From NCBI GenBank assembly GCA_020641055.1, contig CP067345.1:2287317-2351316 (forward strand): 64,000 nucleotides of DNA. Direction: 5' to 3'. The notes beneath the pieces are model-generated. The model searched no databases and was not told where the DNA came from. It saw only the letters and a program-made list of their open reading frames with translations. Source of the stretch: Clostridioides sp. ES-S-0010-02. GTDB taxonomy: Bacteria > Bacillota > Clostridia > Peptostreptococcales > Peptostreptococcaceae. The position numbers were made by a program, and so were the translations under genes. Below, in pieces: positions 27,400 through 35,329 of the stretch (positions are counted from its first letter, which is position 1; every line of letters begins with the position of its first letter).

Positions 27400-28002
27400 A
27401 TGAAAGTATGTATTCTTATGGGAAGCCCTAAGAAAAATGGTAATACTGCTTCTATTTTAGAACCATTTATAGAAGAACTAGAAAACTATAATGCAAATCT
27501 TGAAATGTTATGGTTGTATGATTATCAAATAGAACCTTGTATTGCCTGTAAAAAATGTCAAGAAAATTTATCTTCTTTTGGATGTTGTCGTCAAGATGAT
27601 GTTCATAAAATTTTCAAAAAGGTTCTTATGTGTGATTTAATTATTCTTGCAACTCCAATTTATTCTTGGTATTGCACTTCTCCAATGAAAGCATTGCTCG
27701 ATAGATTGGTATATGGTATGAATAAATACTATGGTGATGAAAAAGGACCAGCACTATGGTCAGGAAAATCAGTAGCACTTATTACAACTTGTGGATATAG
27801 ACCTGAAAAAGGAGCTGATATCTGGGAAGATGGTATAAAGCGTTATTGCAAACATTCACAGTTAAAATATATAGGAATGCTTGTTGAACGTGATTTAGGT
27901 AAGCTTAATTTTATGGATACAGAAAAAGAAGAACATTCTCGTCAATTTGCAAAACAAATTTATGATATTTTAGAGAATTCATTTAAAGCAGATAACTGTT
28001 AA
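27400..28002 (+). CDS. Flavodoxin-fold NAD(P)H-dependent oxidoreductase
   Basis: A 200-residue protein with the NADPH-dependent FMN reductase / iron-sulfur flavoprotein fold. The FMN phosphate loop is MGSPKKNGNTASIL (8-21), followed by PCIACKKCQENLSSFGCC with four to five cysteines (about 47-64), ATPIYSWYCTSPMKALLDRL (FMN ring-binding) and TTCGYRPEKG. It likely uses FMN to reduce quinones, nitro compounds or a metal centre. A strong RBS (TGGAGG) is present. Confidence 0.85.
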   Translation: MKVCILMGSPKKNGNTASILEPFIEELENYNANLEMLWLYDYQIEPCIACKKCQENLSSFGCCRQDDVHKIFKKVLMCDLIILATPIYSWYCTSPMKALLDRLVYGMNKYYGDEKGPALWSGKSVALITTCGYRPEKGADIWEDGIKRYCKHSQLKYIGMLVERDLGKLNFMDTEKEEHSRQFAKQIYDILENSFKADNC

Positions 28003-28037
28003 GTACATAATGCTACATGGAAAGTATTGGTAATATA

Positions 28038-28079
28038 AATAGAGCTTATAATAATTTTAAAATTATATAAGCTCTATTT
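28038..28079. terminator. Bidirectional terminator between convergent genes
   Basis: AAATAGAGCTTATA pairs with the region TATAAGCTCTATTT, with T-tracts outside both arms. It separates the plus-strand reductase from the minus-strand CWB2 protein. Confidence 0.85.
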
Positions 28080-28089
28080 TTATATGTTT

Positions 28090-29790
28090 TTATTCTCCAA
28101 TTGATATATTATTTATGCCACTGTTTTTAACTTCGACAATTGGTTGTCCATTTCCTAAGATATAATCTTTAGACCAACCTTCTGGTAATTTATTCAGACC
28201 ATTTCCAATCAACTTCAAGTGTAAATTTGATGGTTCTTTTTTCAAGTTTAATTTGAATATGCCATCAAAGGTATCTTTGCTGTCCTTTCCAAACAAACTT
28301 ATATTGCCACTTATATTTGTAGCTGTTACATTTACAATTCCATTGTTTCCTCTAAACTTTATCTCAGATGATATAGTTTCGGCTGTTACACCTGAAATCC
28401 CACTATTAGTATTTATATTAAAAGGATATGTTACACTTTTGTCGATAACTTTCGCAATTCCATCATTGACATCAACTGTAGCTCCCCCCTTAATATTATA
28501 AAGTTCTACTGAGCCTCGTTCAACATCTACTTTAAAATTAGAATACACTTTATCTGGAATTCCAATCTTTATTACATTTACTCTCTTATCTTTATTTGCA
28601 TTTATCATATTATCGCCATTCATATCTTGCAAGGGACCATCTTTCTTCTCTATTGTTTTCTTAGCACTTACAACCAACTTTCCATTTTTTCCATTATTAG
28701 AAGCAGTCTCTTCATTCACAGAAAAAGTACAATTTTTTTCATTAGTTACACTTACATAATCAAACTCAAATTTATCAGTATTCGTCTTTTCAACAACTAC
28801 ACCTAAATTATCAGTTTCTATATATACTTCAGAAACTTCATTTCCTTCAATTGAAGTTAAGTGTTTTACAATATTTGGAGTTATATTCATATTATTATAT
28901 TCCACCATATCTAAACATTGTTTATATATATTGGCATCAATTCCTCCAACTTTTGTTATACTTTTAGCTCCTTTTAAAATACTTTTATTACTTCCATCAG
29001 CAACTAAAACAATTGGCTTTTCTTTTGCTAGAGGAGATAGTGTTAATGCATCTACTAATTGATATCCTCTTGTTATGTAAAAGTCAGTTGATTCATTATA
29101 AAACTTTTCTATTACTTTTTTATTGGTTTCAAATCTATCATTTCCACCAACTCTAGTTGCATTAGTCTCCCTTACCAAATCCTCATTTATTGCAGATTTG
29201 CCACCTATAGCATAAATATTTAATCCTTCAATCTTAAATGGAATTGATTTACCATCTGTAAGTATTATAGCTCCTTTGTTTTTTGCAGCTACAGGTGCTA
29301 TGCTCATAGCATCAGCCTCTCCTACAAACCCATTTGTCAACATGACATCTTTTACCTTACTAACTTCATTTATTTTTTTTGCTACATTGTAACTAGTTTC
29401 AATTCTATTATTTCCACTTATCCTTTCTACTTCAATACCTTTTCTTTTTATATCTTTTTCCACGGAACTTTCAATAGTATTATAACCACCAATTATGTAC
29501 ACTTTTTTTACAACGTTCAAATTCTTGTTATCTAGTCTATTTGAAGTGGCCTTTGGTATTTCATCCTTTTTAGTCAAAAGTATTGGCGCGTTAATAGCCC
29601 CAGCTAGTCCACTTGATGAAAGTCCATCAGATAAATTTTTATCTCCATTAACCAATATTACAGTGTCATAAGTCTGCCTATCTGCTATAAGCCCTGCTGT
29701 TTCATATCTATCAGTTCCTATTATAGAATCTTCTTTGATTTGTGCACTTGCAGTTATATTATTTTTTTTTATAATCCGATAAAACCTCAT
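28090..29790 (-). pseudogene. CWB2 cell wall protein lacking its signal peptide (5'-truncated)
   Basis: A 566-codon frame. Three CWB2 modules come first (about 20-300: IIGTDRYETAGLI, ISGNNRIETSYNV, VGGNDRFETNKKV), then a C-terminal region with DMNGDNMINANKDKR, a possible Ca2+-binding loop, and beta-rich repeats. The frame begins MRFYRIIKKNNITASAQIK: ITASAQ looks like the end of a signal peptide, but the hydrophobic core is absent, and there is no good RBS. Cwp proteins need a signal peptide to reach the wall, so the gene is probably non-functional here. The prophage starts just upstream, so its true 5' end may lie beyond the far prophage end. Confidence 0.75.
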
Positions 29791-29836
29791 CTATTGTATG
29801 AAACTTAATCTGTTATTTCTATTATTTCTATATTTT
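29791..29836. other. Probable left prophage-chromosome junction
   Basis: The cwp frame loses homology to a Cwp N terminus at about 29750-29790, next to an A9 run and an AT-rich segment. To the right the small XRE/phage-type genes begin. No integrase or tRNA is adjacent, so the att core cannot be fixed without the right-hand junction, which is outside the window. Confidence 0.4.
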
Positions 29837-29938
29837 CTAATGCCCTATAAAACATATTAGTATCACATTAGTATCATAGTTTTTACTACATATCTTTTTT
29901 ATTTCTACAATGTCCTCTATTTCACAATCTAATTTCAT
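29837..29938 (-). CDS. 33-residue ORF coupled to the gene upstream
   Basis: The ATG overlaps the stop of the 102-residue gene (ATGA). The product reads MKLDCEIEDIVEIKKICSKN then NVILICFIGH and stops next to the junction with the cwp gene. It could be a truncated gene whose remainder was lost at the prophage boundary. No family recognised. Confidence 0.3.
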   Translation of the reverse strand: MKLDCEIEDIVEIKKICSKNYDTNVILICFIGH

Positions 29939-30243
29939 TCTTTTATTATAATCTTTTTATGAGCTTTAATTATCATATCATAGTTATCTTTAGCAGTTTT
30001 AAATACATCTATAAAAGGTATTATAATAACACTATTTATAAGTACTAATTCATCATAGTGTAGAGTTCCCTTTCCTATATAAAAGTCATTTAACTTCTTT
30101 ATATCTATATTAGTCAAAATAGATACTGTGTCCATTGAAAATTTATATTCATCTATAAGATAGTATAAATCTCCTATATAATTCTTTGCAACCTCATGGT
30201 CTTTAAAAAAATTAATCTCTCCTGTATGCAAAGTTACTTCCAT
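29935..30243 (-). CDS. Hypothetical protein, possibly helix-turn-helix
   Basis: A 102-residue protein starting MEVTLHTGEINFFKDHEVAK. The middle (FSMDTVSILTNIDIKKLNDF) has the spacing of a weak helix-turn-helix, but no family is certain. It lies 18 bp downstream of the XRE repressor gene on the same strand and probably shares its transcript. RBS GGGGGAA is present. It may modulate the repressor. Confidence 0.55.
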   Translation of the reverse strand: MEVTLHTGEINFFKDHEVAKNYIGDLYYLIDEYKFSMDTVSILTNIDIKKLNDFYIGKGTLHYDELVLINSVIIIPFIDVFKTAKDNYDMIIKAHKKIIIKE

Positions 30244-30261
30244 ATAACAAATTCCCCCTAT

Positions 30262-30483
30262 TTATACTTTTTCATTTGTATCTTTTATAATAAAATAAAA
30301 ATCAAATTCACAATCAAGTATTTCAGCAAATTCTCTAATTTCTTTTTCTGAAAAATTGTCCCTTGAAAATTTATTTGAAAGATTTTGTCTTGTTTGTCCT
30401 GTTTTTTCTGCTAATTCACCTATAGTCATATTTTTTCTTTTCAGTATTATTTTTATCTTTTCTCCAAATGAAATCGACAACAT
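30262..30483 (-). CDS. XRE-family repressor
   Basis: I start at the ATG at 30483 because GAGG lies 5 nt upstream. The 73-residue protein is a single Cro/CI-type helix-turn-helix: FGEKIKIILKRKNMTIGELA, EKTGQTRQNLSNKFSRDNFS, EIREFAEILDCEF. It is divergent from a plus-strand pair (30641, 31076), and the shared region contains two ACACT-type dyads (30513-30524, 30588-30601), the expected layout for a repressor controlling both directions. Confidence 0.85.
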   Translation of the reverse strand: MLSISFGEKIKIILKRKNMTIGELAEKTGQTRQNLSNKFSRDNFSEKEIREFAEILDCEFDFYFIIKDTNEKV

Positions 30484-30512
30484 AACCACCTCGCTTTTCT
30501 ATATATAATTAT

Positions 30513-30601
30513 ACACTATATAGTTTCTTTTATCCATTTTTATTTTACAAAGAAAACTAAATAATTTCATTTTTATATTTACAAACGACACTTTATAGTG
30601 T
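30513..30601. promoter_or_regulatory. Divergent promoter region with two repressor-site dyads
   Basis: ACACTATATAGT (30513-30524) and ACACTTTATAGTGT (30588-30601) share the half-site ACACT and lie at the two ends of the intergenic space between the XRE gene and the plus-strand gene at 30641. The second is followed by ACAATATA, a likely -10. Confidence 0.55.
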
Positions 30602-30640
30602 ACAATATACTTAACAAAATAATTATTGGGGGTATTTAAG

Positions 30641-31063
30641 ATGATAAAATTTGAAGTAGGCAAAACTTATGCAACAAGAAGTGTATGTGACCATGACTGT
30701 GTGTTCACTATAGAGGTTATTAAAAGAACTGATAAAACTATAACTTATAAAGAAGATGGTACTATTAGACGTGCTAAAATTCGTTTTAATTATGATTGTG
30801 AATACATAAGGATTGGCAACCATAGTATGGCACCTTGTTTTAATGCTGAAGGCTTAGTTATAGAAGACAAAGAAAATGTATCTACTGCAGAAAAATACTT
30901 CGTAATAAGCAGATACTATGATGATGGCAAGACTATTGCTTTTATAGAAATAAATAACACTAGATATAAGACTGAATATGTTAGAAACTTTGACCAGTAT
31001 GTAGACGAATTTTTTACTTTGGAAGAAGCAGAAAAGCGCTTACAAGAATGCCTTAGTGCTTAA
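30641..31063 (+). CDS. Hypothetical prophage accessory protein
   Basis: I start at the ATG at 30641 (GGGGG 8 nt upstream) rather than the TTG at 30626. The 140-residue product begins MIKFEVGKTYATRSVCDHDC and includes FTIEVIKRTDKTITYKEDG, a small beta-barrel-like N-terminal part, then YFVISRYYDDGKTIAFIEIN and an acidic C terminus. No family is certain. It is the first gene of a plus-strand pair, divergent from the XRE repressor, and so likely under prophage control. Confidence 0.6.
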   Translation: MIKFEVGKTYATRSVCDHDCVFTIEVIKRTDKTITYKEDGTIRRAKIRFNYDCEYIRIGNHSMAPCFNAEGLVIEDKENVSTAEKYFVISRYYDDGKTIAFIEINNTRYKTEYVRNFDQYVDEFFTLEEAEKRLQECLSA

Positions 31064-31075
31064 GGAGGGATATAG

Positions 31076-31261
31076 ATGTGTTTTAAGACTTATATACTAA
31101 AAAGACTTGTAAATAACAAGCAACTAGAATTAACTCGTAGTTTTGACTTAGATAATCTTATTTGTACTGCAACAGAAATATTAGAAGAAAACGAGATTGA
31201 TTTGATAATTACAGATGAAAAAAACAAGATTGTTTGGAGAAATGAAAAAAGCACTCCCTAA
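31076..31261 (+). CDS. Small hypothetical prophage protein
   Basis: A 61-residue acidic/basic protein starting MCFKTYILKRLVNNKQLELT. A strong RBS (AAGGAGGGA) precedes it, 12 bp after the previous gene, so the two are co-transcribed. A terminator follows at 31285. No family recognised. Confidence 0.6.
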   Translation: MCFKTYILKRLVNNKQLELTRSFDLDNLICTATEILEENEIDLIITDEKNKIVWRNEKSTP

Positions 31262-31284
31262 CATGAGAATGCTTAATTGCAACT

Positions 31285-31313
31285 ATAGAAGTGTATTCGT
31301 AGTACACTTCTAT
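31285..31313 (+). terminator. Terminator of the plus-strand accessory pair
   Basis: ATAGAAGTGTA pairs perfectly with TACACTTCTAT around TTCGTAG, followed by TTTTTTATT. Confidence 0.92.
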
Positions 31314-31425
31314 TTTTTTATTATATCACATAATTTAGGTTGTTAAAAAGAACTATTTAAATCAATTTTAAGGTGTATTGAGTAATGTTCTTGACAGTTT
31401 TATACCTTAATGTATTTCAAAAAAT

Positions 31426-31449
31426 AAGCACTCCTATAAAAGAGTGCTT
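31426..31449 (-). terminator. Terminator of the 31.5-33.0 kb minus-strand unit
   Basis: AAGCACTC/GAGTGCTT with an 8-nt loop; on the minus strand it is followed by ATTTTTTG. It is 75 bp beyond the stop codon at 31524. Confidence 0.85.
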
Positions 31450-31523
31450 TACCTTAAGTGCTTAACTTCATATATCAGTTCTTTTTCTATCATTTCTTCG
31501 TTTTTACTCACTCAGTTCACCTT

Positions 31524-31898
31524 TTATTCTTCAATTTCATCCATAAATTTAATAAAATCATTAAAATCCCAGATTTCTACAATTCTACTAATGTCAACCA
31601 CACTTTCTCCGTCATGCCCTTCTCTTATATAGTCTCCTTCTACAACAAGGACTCTAAAGTCATTACCAAAAAAACTCATATAACTTGCTAATTCTTTAGC
31701 TGTATCACAACAACTTTTTCCATCTAAAATTTCACAGTCGTCTTCTCTTGCTTCCTCTTCTGTACTATAAATCATTCCCCAACTTTTTGTTCCTATTTCC
31801 CAATCTTTGCATTGAAATCTATAAAAAGTATATCTACCCTCGTCGTATTCTTCTACCTTTGATTCTGTTGGCTTTCCGTTAACTTGGTATAAACTCAT
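31524..31898 (-). CDS. Hypothetical prophage protein
   Basis: A 124-residue acidic protein starting MSLYQVNGKPTESKVEEYDE, with aromatic-rich FYRFQCKDWEIGTKSWGMIY and a C-terminal WDFNDFIKFMDEIEE. RBS GGGGG is present. Its promoter region repeats the sequence ATAATTAAAGAAAGAGATA found before the gene at 33037, suggesting common control. No family recognised. Confidence 0.6.
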   Translation of the reverse strand: MSLYQVNGKPTESKVEEYDEGRYTFYRFQCKDWEIGTKSWGMIYSTEEEAREDDCEILDGKSCCDTAKELASYMSFFGNDFRVLVVEGDYIREGHDGESVVDISRIVEIWDFNDFIKFMDEIEE

Positions 31899-31931
31899 TT
31901 ATATCCCCCTATCTCTTTCTTTAATTATATT

Positions 31932-32567
31932 TTAAGTATTTATATTTATTTCTTTTAGAAATTTTTCTTTGGCACTTTTATATGCTTCTTCTGCTTCTTT
32001 TATATCATCGAAGTAACCTAGGCAATAGTGCCTTTTTTTAAAATCTATTTGAGCGCAGTATTTCCTTTTTTCCTTATCCCAAGAAACACCTCTAACTTTA
32101 GTTTTCGAATTAGGATAAGCTTCTGTCTTTTTTAATAACGCTAAATTTGTATTGTCAATAATATTTTTTTCCTTGTTGGCTTTTGCTGCTAATTTCATAT
32201 TTTCCCTTATAGCTTCTTTTTGCAAACATCCACAAGACCTAGTTTTGCCAGTTGTCAGACTGCTTTCTATTATTTCAATTTTATTTCCGCAATCACACTG
32301 GCAAGTCCAGATATAATGTCCACTTTTTGCTTTTTTACTAGTAGATTTTATCGCTGTTAATCTGCCAAATTTTTTATTCGTCAAATCATTTTGCTTAAAT
32401 TGCGTATTGCTTTTCATACATCCACATGCTTTTATTCTTTTCAAACTATCTGCTCTTATCCATTTTTCATTGCCGCAATTCCCGCATTTACATAGACAGT
32501 ATTTCCTGCTGTTCCTTTGTTCCATATCTAGTATTGTAAGATTTTCAAATTTATCTCCAATTTTCAT
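31932..32567 (-). CDS. Zinc-ribbon plus AP2-domain DNA-binding protein
   Basis: A 211-residue protein. Two zinc-ribbon-like repeats come first: CLCKCGNCGNEKW..IKACGC (about 24-51) and CQCDCGNKIE..TRSCGC (about 89-114). The C-terminal 60 residues form an AP2-like DNA-binding domain (TKVRGVSWDKEKRKYCAQI, HYCLGYFDDIKEAEEAY). Such combinations are known in phage mobile endonucleases, usually with an HNH nuclease; no HNH motif is seen here, so it may be a nuclease-less relative or a regulator. It lies within the accessory unit at 31.5-33.0 kb. Confidence 0.75.
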   Translation of the reverse strand: MKIGDKFENLTILDMEQRNSRKYCLCKCGNCGNEKWIRADSLKRIKACGCMKSNTQFKQNDLTNKKFGRLTAIKSTSKKAKSGHYIWTCQCDCGNKIEIIESSLTTGKTRSCGCLQKEAIRENMKLAAKANKEKNIIDNTNLALLKKTEAYPNSKTKVRGVSWDKEKRKYCAQIDFKKRHYCLGYFDDIKEAEEAYKSAKEKFLKEININT

Positions 32568-32587
32568 ATTTTCACTTCCTATAGATA

Positions 32588-33037
32588 TTACAAATATTTA
32601 ATAAACATTTCTTTTATTTTAGTTTCAAATTCTTCTGTTGTTATATACTCATCTTTGTAATTTTCTTCTAATTCTTCAATGTCTCCATCTTCATCTAAGT
32701 ATGTATCATGCTTATAATATAAGTCATAAACTTCATTGAATAAAGAGCCATCTATGCAATATAGATGATTCTCGCAAGTTGCTAAGTCCTCATAACTACA
32801 TCCTTCGCCTATATGGCACCCTTCAAAAATATTTATATCATAATCCTTGAATTCACACTCTGTTGCAATTTTAAACCAATATTCGCATAAATTTATTATC
32901 GCATCATAGCAATTTTCTTTACTTATTTTATAACAACTAATTCCTGCTTCAAAATGTTCTCCATCTCCAGTTGCACTACTTCTGTGTTCTTTGCCTCTAA
33001 AATTTTTATCGTAATCAAGTCTAATAAATTTTTCCAT
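32588..33037 (-). CDS. Hypothetical prophage protein
   Basis: A 149-residue, strongly acidic protein starting MEKFIRLDYDKNFRGKEHRS, with a cysteine-containing middle (CHIGEGCSYEDLATCENHLYC). RBS AAAGGAGG is strong. It is the first gene of the minus-strand accessory unit whose promoter overlaps the operator cluster at 33079-33163. No family recognised. Confidence 0.6.
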   Translation of the reverse strand: MEKFIRLDYDKNFRGKEHRSSATGDGEHFEAGISCYKISKENCYDAIINLCEYWFKIATECEFKDYDINIFEGCHIGEGCSYEDLATCENHLYCIDGSLFNEVYDLYYKHDTYLDEDGDIEELEENYKDEYITTEEFETKIKEMFIKYL

Positions 33038-33078
33038 TTTTATGTCCTCCTTTGTTTATCTCTTTCTTTAATTATATT

Positions 33079-33163
33079 ATAAACGTTTGCGTTTATTAAG
33101 TCAATGCCTTTATTAAACTTTTGCGTTTATTTTTTTCTTGCATTATTAAACTTTTGCGTTTAT
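33079..33163. promoter_or_regulatory. Three-copy operator in a divergent promoter
   Basis: ATAAACGTTTGCGTTTAT (33079-33096, a perfect 7-bp dyad around TTTG) is followed by two identical copies of ATTAAACTTTTGCGTTTAT at 33112-33130 and 33145-33163. The AAAC starts are 34 and 33 bp apart, about three helical turns. The cluster covers the promoters of the genes at 33037 (minus) and 33189 (plus), so one regulator probably controls both. Confidence 0.8.
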
Positions 33164-33188
33164 AATATAATTAAAAGGAGTTGTTACA

Positions 33189-33398
33189 ATGAAGGATATT
33201 TTCGATGAACTTATTTCTATAAAAGACGCTTGCGAACTTTACAAAAAAGGCGAAAGCACGTTAAGGCTGAATATAAAAAATAAAAAATTTGTGGTTGGTA
33301 CAGATTGTAAAAAATTCGGCACTACATGGGTATTTAAAAAGACAGCACTTGAAAGAGAATATGGAAATGTAGATATAAAAAAAGAGGGGAGCAACTAG
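33189..33398 (+). CDS. Small helix-turn-helix protein
   Basis: A 69-residue protein: ISIKDACELYKKGESTLRLN, KFVVGTDCKKFGTTWVFKKTA, an excisionase/MerR-like helix-turn-helix as in 'helix-turn-helix domain-containing' phage proteins. RBS AAAAGGAG is strong. It lies directly behind the triple operator and is a candidate for binding it. A bidirectional terminator separates it from the endolysin gene. Confidence 0.75.
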   Translation: MKDIFDELISIKDACELYKKGESTLRLNIKNKKFVVGTDCKKFGTTWVFKKTALEREYGNVDIKKEGSN

Positions 33399-33415
33399 TT
33401 AATTAGTTACTCCCC
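33386..33415. terminator. Bidirectional terminator between the HTH gene and endolysin
   Basis: GGGGAGCAACTA pairs with TAGTTACTCCCC with one mismatch. T-tracts lie on both sides (TTTTG on plus, TCTTTTTTT on minus). It closes the late lysis/tail operon. Confidence 0.9.
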
Positions 33416-33425
33416 TTTTGCGAAA

Positions 33426-34238
33426 CTATCTTTTTATAAATTCTAATGCTTTTTTAGTAGTTTCAAATCTATCTTTTCCTTGTATCTCTGTAAATTTTTC
33501 TTCAGTTATAGATTTTATTTTGTTACATGCTCCTGCTCCTACTATATATAGATTTTCTGTCCTTCCTGGTACGTAATCTTTTATATCACATACCAAGCAT
33601 TTTTCTTTTTCATACCTCCAGCTAAGTATTAATGCTGGTATTCTATCAACTTCTCCTTCAAAAACTATTGTGTGTTTATACATTTTACCTACCTCTACAT
33701 TATTTATAGTTTTATTCAATACACCTTCTACAATTAACTTGGCCATACCTTCATATCCAAGTTTCTTAGCCTTCTCATAATCTTCTTTATTATCACAGAA
33801 GAAACTTTCAATTAATATGGCTGTAGGCTTGGAACTATTTAAAATATATAATCCTTTGTCTAATTTAGCACCTCTATTTTTAAATACTGTGCCTAGTTTC
33901 TTACATATTCTAGTTGCATACTCTAAACCTTTATTACTATAATATAGCACCTCTGAGCCTTTTCCTTGACCATCACTTGCATTTAAATGTAACTCTATAA
34001 GTAAATCATATTCTCCATTATTAACTTTAGGTATTTTATATGACTTTTCTTCATTCTTAGTTTTAAACTGCTTTTCGGGGCATATTATTACATCTACCTT
34101 ATGACCTTCTTTTCTGAATGTATCTGCTAATACTGGTGCAAGAGATTTATTATATTGATACTCGTTAACTACTCCATCAGCAGAAGTACATGCGCCACTT
34201 TTTAAAATACTGTGTCCTACTGTAATACATATTTTCAT
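33426..34238 (-). CDS. Endolysin: N-acetylmuramoyl-L-alanine amidase, CD27L-like
   Basis: A 270-residue endolysin. The N-terminal Amidase_3 domain (1-175) shows ITVGHS (zinc His), NEYQYNKS (zinc Glu), LLIELHLNAS (zinc His) and ILIESFFCDN (catalytic Glu). The C-terminal domain (about 185-270) is of the CD27L type. It reads ENLYIVGAGACNKI and then IQGKDRFETTKKALEFI, which resembles half of a CWB2 module. It cleaves the amide bond between MurNAc and L-Ala to release phage. It overlaps the holin gene by one base. Confidence 0.95.
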   Translation of the reverse strand: MKICITVGHSILKSGACTSADGVVNEYQYNKSLAPVLADTFRKEGHKVDVIICPEKQFKTKNEEKSYKIPKVNNGEYDLLIELHLNASDGQGKGSEVLYYSNKGLEYATRICKKLGTVFKNRGAKLDKGLYILNSSKPTAILIESFFCDNKEDYEKAKKLGYEGMAKLIVEGVLNKTINNVEVGKMYKHTIVFEGEVDRIPALILSWRYEKEKCLVCDIKDYVPGRTENLYIVGAGACNKIKSITEEKFTEIQGKDRFETTKKALEFIKR

Positions 34239-34495
34239 TATTTATTTTCCTCCTTTAATTGTTTGTAAGTTTGATTTATACCTATAGATATACCCCAGCA
34301 AATTACACCTTGTAAGACTGCACTAGGATTTAATCCCAGCATCCATACTGAAAAACCTATCCCAAGCACTAATAACACTACTGGAATATACTTGTTATCT
34401 AACTGTTTATACTTCTTACAACCTGCTCCTATAACATAAAGAGCAGCAACTAAAATTAGCAACTGCTCAGGTATGAAACTTATTAAATTATCCAT
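34238..34495 (-). CDS. Phage holin
   Basis: An 85-residue membrane protein with three hydrophobic segments (about 8-26, 36-52 and 55-73) and a charged C-terminal tail (YKQLKEENK). Position between the XhlA-like gene and endolysin, and the overlap with the lysin start, mark it as the holin that opens the membrane to the lysin. Confidence 0.88.
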   Translation of the reverse strand: MDNLISFIPEQLLILVAALYVIGAGCKKYKQLDNKYIPVVLLVLGIGFSVWMLGLNPSAVLQGVICWGISIGINQTYKQLKEENK

Positions 34496-34510
34496 CTCTT
34501 ATCCTCCTAA

Positions 34511-34741
34511 TTAAAATATTCCTCTCTGTATTGCAAATATAAAGAATCCTACAAGGGTTGTAATCATTGTACCAATTAACCACTTCAACATACTTGTAAG
34601 CGAGTTTAAATTCTCACATAATGCTTTTAATTCTGCTTTAGACTCTATATTTGCTACTTTTAATTCGTCTATTTCATCATTATGTTTATTTATTGTTACC
34701 TCATGTCGTTTCAAATTATCTTTGAAAAGTTCTTCATTCAT
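34511..34741 (-). CDS. XhlA-like membrane protein
   Basis: A 76-residue protein: an N-terminal coiled coil (MNEELFKDNLKRHEVTINKH ... ALCENLNSLTSML) and one C-terminal membrane helix (WLIGTMITTLVGFFIFAIQ). This is the XhlA/hemolysin layout found beside holins in PBSX-like phages, where it assists lysis. RBS TAGGAGG is present. Confidence 0.82.
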   Translation of the reverse strand: MNEELFKDNLKRHEVTINKHNDEIDELKVANIESKAELKALCENLNSLTSMLKWLIGTMITTLVGFFIFAIQRGIF

Positions 34742-34777
34742 GTAAGCCTCCTAAATTTTTATATTAAAAAAGAACTT

Positions 34778-34948
34778 CTATATTGTTGGTTCTACTGGTG
34801 TTTCTTCTTTATTTAATAAACCTGTTAACTCTAAATATTGTTCTTCTGTAATCCTATTTACTGCATAGAATACATCCATCTTGTGTTGCAAATCCTCTTT
34901 AGTACTATAGTTCTTCTGTTCTATCATTAATTTTAATAAGTTGTACAT
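34778..34948 (-). CDS. XkdX-like small tail-end protein
   Basis: A 56-residue product starting MYNLLKLMIEQKNYSTKEDL and ending KEETPVEPTI, with ITEEQYLELTG in between. XkdX-type proteins of this size, with a YsteDlq..v..g.IT..qY..LTG pattern, sit between the fibre and lysis genes of PBSX-type phages, as here. RBS AGGAGG is good. Function unknown. Confidence 0.75.
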   Translation of the reverse strand: MYNLLKLMIEQKNYSTKEDLQHKMDVFYAVNRITEEQYLELTGLLNKEETPVEPTI

Positions 34949-34959
34949 GTTAATTCCTC

Positions 34960-35307
34960 CTAAATATTGTTATTTAATTTTATATTTTCCACTTCAAATG
35001 CTGTGTTTACTATCTCACTATCTCTATTTTTATTTTCTTCTTTTAACATACTTAGTTCTTCTTCTAATGCTTGTAATCTCTTTTGTTCATCTGTCAAAAT
35101 AACTTCTATATTTTTTAAAACAGGTTCTTTTGTGATTGGATTTATAGACTCTATATACTGTTTACTATAGTCTATACTTCCGTGTTCGACATCTAAGAAA
35201 TGTAATTCTGTTATTGTATCATGCTCTGATACATCTCCTGTTGCTTCTCCAGTTTGAAGTAAGATTTTTCCGTCTTGATTGTAAATTATTCTATTTCCTC
35301 TTTTCAT
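34960..35307 (-). CDS. Hypothetical tail-region protein
   Basis: I start at the ATG at 35307 (MKRGNRIIYNQDGKILLQTG), 8 nt after GGTGG. The 115-residue protein has a beta-rich N-terminal half and a C-terminal coiled coil (EQKRLQALEEELSMLKEENK). It sits between the receptor-binding candidate and XkdX, where small fibre accessory or chaperone proteins are found. Confidence 0.6.
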   Translation of the reverse strand: MKRGNRIIYNQDGKILLQTGEATGDVSEHDTITELHFLDVEHGSIDYSKQYIESINPITKEPVLKNIEVILTDEQKRLQALEEELSMLKEENKNRDSEIVNTAFEVENIKLNNNI

Positions 35308-35329
35308 TTTAATTACCACCTTTTCTTAT

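Noticed and set aside
29791-33400. Integrase at the left prophage end
   Set aside because: No tyrosine or serine recombinase motifs occur in any frame here; it probably lies beyond the right edge.
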